Below are positions 1 through 5,523 of a stretch of DNA of 5,523 nucleotides, in pieces. Numbering within the stretch: the first letter of the stretch is position 1; each line of letters begins with the position of its first letter. Below the pieces are notes generated by a model, which did not search any database, was not told the origin of the DNA, and saw nothing but the letters and a program-made list of their open reading frames with translations. The stretch is taken from assembly GCA_011526275.1 (NCBI GenBank), contig WTJP01000173.1, positions 1 to 5,523 on the forward strand, given 5' to 3'. The stretch is from Candidatus Arcticimaribacter sp. Its GTDB lineage: Bacteria; Bacteroidota; Bacteroidia; Flavobacteriales; Flavobacteriaceae. The position numbers and the translations under genes were made by a program.

Positions 1-72
1 AGTGCAAGATATCAATTCAGCGCTGTTTTAAAAAAGAATGAAGGTTACTTAAATGTGCGCATCATTTTTTAA
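1..72 (+). CDS. C-terminal end of an upstream gene, product unknown (partial)
   Basis: Frame 1 is open from the window edge to a TAA at 70-72 and encodes 23 residues ending YLNVRIIF. The other two forward frames close at 29-31 and 40-42. The alternating polar/hydrophobic pattern and terminal phenylalanine resemble the last beta strand of an outer membrane barrel protein, but 23 residues are too few to assign a family. The stop lies just before the palindrome and promoter of the next gene, which fits a real gene end. It could also be a chance open frame. Confidence 0.42.
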   Translation, partial: SARYQFSAVLKKNEGYLNVRIIF

Positions 73-74
73 AT

Positions 75-91
75 TAATAGTAATACTATTA
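75..91. promoter_or_regulatory. Perfect 17-bp palindrome, candidate TetR operator
   Basis: TAATAGTA-A-TACTATTA is a perfect inverted repeat with 8-bp arms around one central base at 83. Its right arm overlaps the first two bases of the -7 box (90-97), so a bound dimer would block RNA polymerase. TetR-family dimers typically bind palindromes of this size next to their own gene, and the first gene downstream encodes such a regulator. What is seen is the palindrome and its position; binding and autorepression are inferred. The site is AT-rich, so chance is not fully excluded. Confidence 0.65.
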
Positions 92-97
92 TATTTG
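90..97 (+). promoter_or_regulatory. Bacteroidetes-type -7 promoter box
   Basis: TATATTTG matches the Bacteroidetes -7 consensus TAnnTTTG at every fixed position. It lies 18 bases before the ATG at 116, leaving a short leader. No good TTTG -33 element is visible at the usual distance; the T-run around 65-70 is the nearest candidate and is a weak match. It would drive the whole regulator-exporter operon. Confidence 0.6.
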
Positions 98-115
98 CGC
101 TGTAATACTTTGTTT

Positions 116-784
116 ATGGAGAGTTTACTTTCAAATTTACGTATCACTGTTCCGGATTGCCTCTATGTAAAGGATCCAGAATCCTCTGATTTAGGGAAAA
201 AAATCATTGCGCAAAGCATTCGGCAAATCGATGCGCTGGGAATAGAGAACATGACCTTTAAGAAATTAGGAGAAGCTATTGGTTCCAACGAGAGTTCTGT
301 TTACCGTTATTTTGAGAATAAGCACAAGTTGTTGATGTATTTGTGTTCTTGGTATTGGGGTTGGATGGAATACCAAGTGGTCATTCAATGTTATAGCATT
401 AAAGATCCCAAGGAAAAATTGGATAGAGCCATTGGGGTAATTTCACAAAAAATAGAGGAAGATTCCAACTTCACCTTTGTCGATGAGCCTGCTTTAAGTC
501 GAATCATTATCAATGAAAATGCGAAATCTTTTCTCACCAAAAAAGTCGATGAAGAAAACGACGAAGGAGCTTTTGCGTCTTACAAACGTTTGGTCATGCG
601 TTTGCACGATTTTATCCAAGAAGTTGCGCCAAAGTATCCTTATCCAAAGAGTTTGGCCAATACGATTATAGAAACAGCGCAACACCAACATTTTTTAAGG
701 GGGCATTTCGAAAGTATTACCGAAAATGCAAACGACGCCCCTACTAACTATTTAACCCATCTTGTTCGTAAAACCATTCAATGA
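116..784 (+). CDS. TetR/AcrR-family transcriptional regulator
   Basis: This gene encodes a 222-residue cytoplasmic DNA-binding protein, a normal length for the TetR family. From the ATG at 116, a first helix spans about residues 25-42 and the helix-turn-helix about 46-70, with the characteristic MTFKKLGEAIGSNESSVYRYF pattern and the following KHKLL. The rest is a helical ligand-binding and dimerisation region without a recognisable ligand signature; it contains a histidine-rich patch (H190, H192, H198). An in-frame ATG at 53 would add 21 hydrophobic, cysteine-containing residues, but it lies upstream of the promoter box and palindrome and inside the preceding gene's end, so 116 is preferred. 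The stop overlaps the exporter start (ATGA at 781-784), implying translational coupling. It probably represses this operon; the inducer is unknown. Confidence 0.88.
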   Translation: MESLLSNLRITVPDCLYVKDPESSDLGKKIIAQSIRQIDALGIENMTFKKLGEAIGSNESSVYRYFENKHKLLMYLCSWYWGWMEYQVVIQCYSIKDPKEKLDRAIGVISQKIEEDSNFTFVDEPALSRIIINENAKSFLTKKVDEENDEGAFASYKRLVMRLHDFIQEVAPKYPYPKSLANTIIETAQHQHFLRGHFESITENANDAPTNYLTHLVRKTIQ

Positions 785-2445
785 AATACAACATTGACAA
801 CGTCTGGGAGCGTTTCTACAACCTCCTGCGTTTAGAACGCCGTGACATTCTTCAGATTTCTTATTACGCCATTTTTGCGGGTGTCTTGTCCCTCTCGCTT
901 CCTTTGGGGGTGCAATCTATTGTTAACCTTATTCAAGGTGCACAGATTTCCAGTTCATGGATTATTTTGGTTGCACTGGTTACCTTGGGGGTAGTCTTTA
1001 CCGGGGTGCTGCAGGTCATGCAAATGCGTATCATTGAAACCCTTCAACAACGCATCTTTACGCGCTCAAGTTTTGAGTTGAGCTATCGCTTTCCCAAAAT
1101 CTTTATGCGCGAATTGCGGCACCATTACCCGCCCGAATTGGCCAATCGCTTTTTTGATACCTTGAGTATTCAAAAGGGCTTGTCTAAAATATTGATCGAT
1201 GTCCCCACGGCCTTAATTCAAATTGTTTTTGCGTTAATACTGTTATCGTTTTATCACCCCTTCTTTATATTATTCGGGTTCTCACTTTTAACCTTGATGT
1301 ATTTTGTTTTTCAAGTCACCGTACGTCGAGGATTAGAGACTTCGTTGGTAGAATCGCAGCAAAAGTACAAGGTGGCGCATTGGATTCAAGAAATTGCTCG
1401 TTCTGTCGTAAGTTTTAAACTTTCGGGAGATACCAATTTTGCTTTGCGCAAAAACGATGAATTGGTGAGTGATTACCTCACAGCGCGGGAAGCCCACTTC
1501 CGCGTAATCAAGATTCAATACATCAAAATGATTGCCTTTAAAGTTGCAGTCACTACTGGATTGTTGGTCATAGGTGGAGCTTTGGTGCTGAATCAACAAA
1601 TGAATATTGGACAGTTTGTCGCGGCCGAAATTATCATTCTACTCGTAATCGCCTCAGTAGAGAAACTCATTGTGAGTTTAGAAACCTTGTATGACATTCT
1701 CACTTCGGTTGAAAAATTGGGGCAAGTGGTGGACATGGACATGGAAAGCGATGAAGGGAAAACCCCTAATTTAACCAAAGGGCTGGTTTTAGAGTTGAAC
1801 GATGTAAGTTACAGCGTAGCCGACCGGGAAGATCCCATCCTGTCGAATATCCATCTAAAGGTTCCTGAAAAGGGTATTGTTCTAGTGCAAGGCGCATCGG
1901 GTTCAGGGAAGTCAAGTTTACTTCGGCTTTTAGCTGGTGTGAATTTACCTACCCGAGGTAGTGTCTTTGTAAATGAGCATAATTTGAAAGCCATACACTT
2001 GTCGCATTACCGCTCTCACCTTGGCATGTCCTTAGACGATGAAGCGCCTTTTGAAGGTACTTTACGGGAGAACCTCACTTTTGGGAACCCGCACCGTTCG
2101 GCAGCTCAAATAAGAGAAGTAGTTGAGGTCGTGGGCTTACAGGCTTTCGTAAAATCACAACCCTTGGGCTTAGATACCATGATTTATCCTGAAGGCAAGC
2201 GTTTATCGAGTACCGATAACAAGAAAATTCTTTTGGCGCGCGCTATTTTAAAGCAACCCCAATTGTTGTTGTTGGAAGACCCTTTAGACGATTTAAGCCA
2301 AGAAGAAACAAAACGCATTATTGACTATTTGACCGCTTCATCGCAGCCTTGGAGTATCATCGTGGTAAGTTCAAATCCATACTGGTCAGAAAAATGTCAT
2401 CAAACCGTAACCCTCGCGAATGGGGAAATTATCACCAATCCTTAA
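781..2445 (+). CDS. ABC exporter, fused permease and degenerate ATPase domain
   Basis: The 554-residue protein is an inner-membrane half-transporter that would dimerise and feed the adaptor and outer membrane channel encoded next. Hydrophobic segments at about 25-50, 59-81, 140-160, 161-181, 250-270 and 276-298 give the six helices of a type I exporter. There is no N-terminal C39 peptidase domain. The ATPase domain covers about 335-554. It has an A-loop tyrosine (Y344) and intact Walker A (GASGSGKSS, 371-379, K377). The other motifs are altered: D419 stands where the Q-loop glutamine is expected, the signature reads LSSTD (475-479), Walker B ends LLLLED (495-500) with Asp and Glu swapped, the D-loop reads DDLS, and the H-loop position is serine (S530/S531). 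The gene has no frameshift or stop, so these look like selected features. The start overlaps the regulator's stop, with no clear Shine-Dalgarno. The substrate is unknown; efflux and type I secretion are both possible. Confidence 0.9.
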   Translation: MKYNIDNVWERFYNLLRLERRDILQISYYAIFAGVLSLSLPLGVQSIVNLIQGAQISSSWIILVALVTLGVVFTGVLQVMQMRIIETLQQRIFTRSSFELSYRFPKIFMRELRHHYPPELANRFFDTLSIQKGLSKILIDVPTALIQIVFALILLSFYHPFFILFGFSLLTLMYFVFQVTVRRGLETSLVESQQKYKVAHWIQEIARSVVSFKLSGDTNFALRKNDELVSDYLTAREAHFRVIKIQYIKMIAFKVAVTTGLLVIGGALVLNQQMNIGQFVAAEIIILLVIASVEKLIVSLETLYDILTSVEKLGQVVDMDMESDEGKTPNLTKGLVLELNDVSYSVADREDPILSNIHLKVPEKGIVLVQGASGSGKSSLLRLLAGVNLPTRGSVFVNEHNLKAIHLSHYRSHLGMSLDDEAPFEGTLRENLTFGNPHRSAAQIREVVEVVGLQAFVKSQPLGLDTMIYPEGKRLSSTDNKKILLARAILKQPQLLLLEDPLDDLSQEETKRIIDYLTASSQPWSIIVVSSNPYWSEKCHQTVTLANGEIITNP

Positions 2446-2448
2446 GCC

Positions 2449-3807
2449 ATGTTGAACATATCTAAAAAGCCAATCAAAGATTTTGATTTTTCGTCTTATC
2501 GGTCTGGGGCAACGATTTTCAACCGTGCCTATTTTTCAGGATTCAACCGTTTTCTTTGGGTGTTTTCTGCTGTTTTTCTCATCATGCTTTTTTTGCCTTG
2601 GACGCAGAATTTAGCAGGGAAGGGATATGTTACTACCCTGCAGCCCGACAAGCGTCCACAAACCATGCAGTCGCCCATACCGGGGAAGATCGACCAGTGG
2701 TTTGTGCGGGAAGGCGATTTTGTGCGGAAAGGCGATACATTGCTTAAAATCTCGGAAATCAAAAGCGAGTATTTTGATCCAGCGTTATTAATGCGTACAG
2801 AGCAGCAACTTCGCGCTAAAGAACAAGCTATGACGGCCTATGCTCAAAAAGTAGAGGCGCTGGAAAGTCAACTATTGGCTTTAGATCGTGAACGTGCTTT
2901 AAAGTTAACGCAGGCGAAAAATAAACTCAAACAGATCATCTTATACGTTCAAAACGACAGCATCAAATTTGAAGCAGCAAAAACCGACTGGAGCATTGCA
3001 GATATTCGTTTGAAACGCGAGCAAGCCCTCTTTGATGACGGATTAAAATCCTTGCGAGAACTGGAAAGCAAACGATTAAAATTACGTCAAGCAGAAGCGA
3101 AATACATCAGTGCTGAAAACAGCTTTCGCAACGCTAAAAATGAAGTGGAAATTGCACGGGTAGAGGTAGACCGACTCAAGGCTAGTTTTGCCGATAAGGC
3201 GGCTAAAATACAGTCGGATAGAGCCACTGCAGCTTCGAGCCAATTTGAAGCACAAGGCAGTGTGGCCAAATTGCAGAACACCCTATCCAATTATCAATCC
3301 CGGGTGGCGCTGCAATTCGTGACTGCCCCTCAGGACGGCTTTGTCAATAAGGCCCTAAAAGCCGGAATTGGAGAAACCTTTAAGGCAGGGGAGAAGCTGC
3401 TTTCCATTATGCCCAATGACTATCAAATGGCAGTGGAAACCTATATTCGTCCCATTGATATTCCTTTAATCAAGGTAGGGGAAAAAGCCCGTGTTGAATT
3501 TGATGGTTGGCCGGCCATCGTTTTCAGCGGCTGGCCCAGCGTGTCTTATGGTACCTATGGCGCCAAAGTAGTGGCGATAGAAAATTACATTAGCGATAAC
3601 GATCTCTATCGCGTTCTTTTGATTCCCGACGAAGAAGATCATCCTTGGCCTAGGGAGGTTCGTATAGGTTCTGGTGCGCGAACCATTGCATTGCTCAATG
3701 AGGTTCCAGTATGGTATGAATTATGGAGACAGCTCAACGGTTTCCCACCCGACTATTACAAAGTGAAAGCCGCGGAAAAAGTAAAACTCCCCATCAAGAT
3801 TAAATAA
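2449..3807 (+). CDS. HlyD-family membrane fusion protein (periplasmic adaptor)
   Basis: This 452-residue adaptor would bridge the ABC protein and the TolC-type channel across the periplasm. A short cytoplasmic N-terminus precedes one membrane anchor at about residues 34-50. The first half of a lipoyl/barrel-sandwich domain is at 74-103 (SPIPGKIDQWFVREGD, then KGDTLLKI). A long charged, alanine- and leucine-rich coiled coil runs about 112-285, and the second lipoyl half is at 289-322 (TAPQDGFVNKALKAGIGE). A beta-barrel domain occupies about 325-420. The last 35 residues form an aromatic tail (VPVWYELWRQLNGFPPDYY). The inner-membrane anchor and long coiled coil resemble type I secretion adaptors more than short RND adaptors. 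It starts 3 bases after the exporter stop, so it is co-transcribed. Family assignment is firm; partner specificity is inferred from the operon. Confidence 0.93.
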   Translation: MLNISKKPIKDFDFSSYRSGATIFNRAYFSGFNRFLWVFSAVFLIMLFLPWTQNLAGKGYVTTLQPDKRPQTMQSPIPGKIDQWFVREGDFVRKGDTLLKISEIKSEYFDPALLMRTEQQLRAKEQAMTAYAQKVEALESQLLALDRERALKLTQAKNKLKQIILYVQNDSIKFEAAKTDWSIADIRLKREQALFDDGLKSLRELESKRLKLRQAEAKYISAENSFRNAKNEVEIARVEVDRLKASFADKAAKIQSDRATAASSQFEAQGSVAKLQNTLSNYQSRVALQFVTAPQDGFVNKALKAGIGETFKAGEKLLSIMPNDYQMAVETYIRPIDIPLIKVGEKARVEFDGWPAIVFSGWPSVSYGTYGAKVVAIENYISDNDLYRVLLIPDEEDHPWPREVRIGSGARTIALLNEVPVWYELWRQLNGFPPDYYKVKAAEKVKLPIKIK

Positions 3808-3809
3808 GC

Positions 3810-5186
3810 ATGGCACGACTCTTTTTCCCCTTTTTGTTGCTGTTTTTTTCTGCTTTTTCTTACCAACTCTATGGGCAAGAGCAGTTGAGTTTACAAGAAT
3901 ATATTGGCTATGTTAAACGCTATCATCCTTTTGTGAAGCAAGCCAATATCGATTTAAGCGAAAGTCAAGCGAAATTACTCAAAGCACGCGGTGCTTTTGA
4001 TCCGCAGTTGGGCGTCGATTTAAAGGAGAAAACGGTGAAAAACAGCCCTTATTACGAACGTTTTAATGCCGCTTTTTCGCTACCTACTCCGTTAGGTATT
4101 TCGCTTAAAGCAGAGCTTAGCGAAGCAGAGGGCGTCCTGTTGAATCCTGAAAATACCGTTTCGGGTGAGCAACTCTATGCCCTTGGGGCCGATATTGATT
4201 TGGGGAAAGGCCTAATAGCGAACCCCAGGACCATCGCACTAAAACAAGCGAAACGCTTTGTTCAGCAGGCGGAAGAAGAAAACCGTTTACAAATCAATAG
4301 TATTTTGGAACAGGCTACCCATGCTTTTTTAGATTGGTATGCTGCCTACCGGCAATGGCAAGTTATTGGGGAATTTGTGGAGAATGCAGCCTTTCGTTTT
4401 GAAGGGGTTAAAAAGCGGGTTTTAGCTGGTGATTTAGCTCCCATCGACTCCATCGAAGCGCGAATTGCCTACAACAGTCGGGTATTAATGCAGGAGAAAA
4501 GCCGCTTAAAACTAAAAGCAACTGCCCTAAAAGCTTCTAATTTTTTATGGTTAGATGAGCAGCCGCTTGAAATAAAAGAAACACTGCGTCCATTTCTAGA
4601 CGAAACTACTTTTGCGCTTGATTTCACTCCCCTTGAAATTCCAATCGAAGAACATCCTAAAATAAAAGCTTTAGGCTATAAAGTAGATCAAGGTCGTTTA
4701 GCGCGTCAGTTGCAACGCAACAATTTATTGCCTGAAGTAAAGTTGAGCTATCGTTGGCTTTCTAGTCAAGACCCTCTACAACAATGGCAAGCCGCCTTAG
4801 ATCCAGAAAACAACACCACGGCTTTAAAGGTTAAAATGCCCTTGTTCTTAAGGAAAGAACGGGCCGACTTAAAACTGGCATCCCTTAAGCTAAACGACCT
4901 AAACCTCGCTCGTGAACAAGCCAAATTGGATTTGACCAATAAATTACAAGCATTAAAATTCACAGCGAATTCATTGTTTGATCAGGCGGTTCTAGCCCAA
5001 AACATGACTGCTGATTATCAAATCCTATTTAACGGGGAGCAAAAAAAGTTTGAGGCGGGGGAGAGTTCCTTGTTTTTGGTCAATAGCCGGGAAGCAAAAT
5101 TCCTAGATGCCGCACAGAAGAGTATTGCGTTGGAACAAAGCCAATGCAAAGCGCAATTGTCCTATTATTATTCGCTTAGTTTTTAA
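3810..5186 (+). CDS. TolC-family outer membrane efflux protein
   Basis: This 458-residue protein would form the trimeric outer membrane channel and periplasmic tunnel of the exporter. A signal peptide spans about residues 1-22 (hydrophobic FFPFLLLFFSAF core, likely cleavage near YG-QEQ). The mature part starts with LSLQEYIGYVKRYHPFVKQA, typical of TolC N-termini. The two-fold internal repeat of the family is visible at about 203-226 (VLAGDLAPIDSIEARIAYNS) and 412-436 (KKFEAGESSLFLVNSREAKF). Other family-like segments are HPKIKAL (282-288), LPEVKLSYRW (307-316) and VKMPLFLRKERADLKLA (341-357). The chain ends in phenylalanine (YYYSLSF), common in outer membrane proteins. No lipobox cysteine is seen after the signal peptide, so lipid anchoring is unlikely. 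The ATG lies 2 bases after the adaptor stop; this is the last gene of the operon. Confidence 0.92.
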   Translation: MARLFFPFLLLFFSAFSYQLYGQEQLSLQEYIGYVKRYHPFVKQANIDLSESQAKLLKARGAFDPQLGVDLKEKTVKNSPYYERFNAAFSLPTPLGISLKAELSEAEGVLLNPENTVSGEQLYALGADIDLGKGLIANPRTIALKQAKRFVQQAEEENRLQINSILEQATHAFLDWYAAYRQWQVIGEFVENAAFRFEGVKKRVLAGDLAPIDSIEARIAYNSRVLMQEKSRLKLKATALKASNFLWLDEQPLEIKETLRPFLDETTFALDFTPLEIPIEEHPKIKALGYKVDQGRLARQLQRNNLLPEVKLSYRWLSSQDPLQQWQAALDPENNTTALKVKMPLFLRKERADLKLASLKLNDLNLAREQAKLDLTNKLQALKFTANSLFDQAVLAQNMTADYQILFNGEQKKFEAGESSLFLVNSREAKFLDAAQKSIALEQSQCKAQLSYYYSLSF

Positions 5187-5215
5187 TAACGAATACAAGA
5201 TATATTAAAGAGGGC

Positions 5216-5523
5216 TTAGTGACTCACCTCTAGGGCATAGAAGCGCACTTTAGAGAAAGATCCTTCATCTCTCGATTGGAAATAATTTCCCGCCTTAAAA
5301 TAGTTTTCAAAAACTCCCCAGCGTTGCATGTGTATGCTCTCATAAACTTTGTATTCTGTCCCATTCAAGATAATGACCATTTTCCCTTCCGAAACTTTTA
5401 CCTCTAGCATAAAGCGATTAAAATCTACCTGTTGTTCAAAATTGAAACCTTCGTCATTGTCCCAAGCGTCCTCATGTAAAATTTCCTCATCGCTGGCATT
5501 CAGGTCTTTTAGTACTTTGGTCT
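5216..5523 (-). CDS. Polysaccharide lyase family 7 (alginate lyase), C-terminal part
   Basis: The minus-strand frame is open from the right edge to its stop (TAA, complement of 5216-5218), giving about 102 residues of the C-terminus. A Met codon at 5410-5408 is internal, because the same frame continues upstream with protein-like sequence to the edge. The segment YFKAGNYFQ (complement of 5276-5302) matches the conserved YFKAGxYxQ motif of PL7 lyases, whose tyrosine takes part in catalysis, and the ending VRFYALEVSH is typical of the family's last strand. The preceding LEVKVSEGKMVIILNG fits the jelly-roll sheet. PL7 enzymes cleave alginate by beta-elimination, usually outside the cytoplasm. 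The N-terminal part, signal peptide and the other motifs (R-x-E-x-R, Q-I-H) lie beyond the window. The gene converges on the exporter operon with 29 bases between stops and is probably a separate unit. Confidence 0.87.
   Translation of the reverse strand, partial: TKVLKDLNASDEEILHEDAWDNDEGFNFEQQVDFNRFMLEVKVSEGKMVIILNGTEYKVYESIHMQRWGVFENYFKAGNYFQSRDEGSFSKVRFYALEVSH

Noticed and set aside
494..691. Minus-strand open frame of 65 codons inside the regulator gene
   Set aside because: It is antisense to a confident TetR-family gene, with no family resemblance and no upstream signals.
1333..1599. Minus-strand open frame of 88 codons
   Set aside because: It lies wholly inside the ABC exporter gene, and its translation has no domain-like pattern; it is a shadow frame.
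1593..1994. Two minus-strand open frames of 61 codons each (1593-1778 and 1809-1994)
   Set aside because: Both are antisense to the ABC gene, with low-complexity Ser/Thr/Met-rich translations and no start signals.
2529..2762. Overlapping short frames on both strands inside the adaptor gene (2529-2762 minus, 2556-2747 plus)
   Set aside because: The adaptor frame carries clear HlyD domains across this stretch; the alternatives look random.
3087..3290. Minus-strand open frame antisense to the adaptor coiled coil
   Set aside because: It is a by-product of the Ala/Lys/Glu-rich coding strand; no independent evidence.
4766..4963. Minus-strand open frame of 65 codons inside the TolC-type gene
   Set aside because: It is antisense to conserved TolC-family sequence, with no domain pattern.
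5209..5231. Possible hairpin AGAGG...CCTCT near the convergent stops, as a bidirectional terminator
   Set aside because: The stem is only 5 bp with a 13-base loop and no convincing T-run on either strand.
5216..5410. Short independent 64-residue protein starting at the Met codon at 5410
   Set aside because: The same frame stays open to the window edge with plausible protein sequence, and the PL7 motif shows it is the end of a larger enzyme.
1..5523. CRISPR arrays, tRNA or rRNA genes, insertion sequences and phage features
   Set aside because: No direct repeat arrays, cloverleaf-like segments, transposase-like frames or terminal inverted repeats were seen; almost the whole window is coding sequence.

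Overview
The window looks like a piece of a Bacteroidetes chromosome, most likely a marine or alginate-using flavobacterium. Three observations point there: moderate-to-low GC by eye, a promoter box (TATATTTG, 90-97) matching the Bacteroidetes -7 consensus TAnnTTTG, and a polysaccharide lyase family 7 (alginate lyase) gene at the right edge. The taxonomic placement is an inference; there is no rRNA or other marker.

Layout. Positions 1-72 probably hold the last 23 codons of an upstream gene of unknown function. A short gap (73-115) carries a perfect 17-bp palindrome abutting a promoter box. Four tightly packed plus-strand genes follow: a TetR/AcrR-type regulator (116-784), a six-helix ABC exporter protein with fused ATPase domain (781-2445), a HlyD-type membrane fusion protein (2449-3807) and a TolC-type outer membrane protein (3810-5186). 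The first two overlap by ATGA, and the others are separated by 3 and 2 bases, so this is almost certainly one operon. A convergent minus-strand gene, the C-terminal part of a PL7 alginate lyase, runs from 5218 off the right edge. No gap in the window exceeds 300 bases.

How the genes work together. The ABC protein, the inner-membrane-anchored adaptor and the outer membrane channel form a complete tripartite exporter (type I secretion-like) spanning both membranes. The TetR protein probably represses its own operon through the palindrome, with release by an unknown ligand. No substrate gene is visible, and the ABC protein lacks the N-terminal peptidase domain of bacteriocin exporters, so small-molecule efflux or export of an unprocessed product are both possible.

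The most unusual point is the ATPase domain. Walker A is intact, but the Q-loop glutamine, the LSGGQ signature, the usual Walker B Asp-Glu order, the D-loop and the H-loop histidine are all altered in an otherwise healthy, full-length gene. This suggests an ATPase with atypical or lost hydrolysis working in a dedicated exporter.
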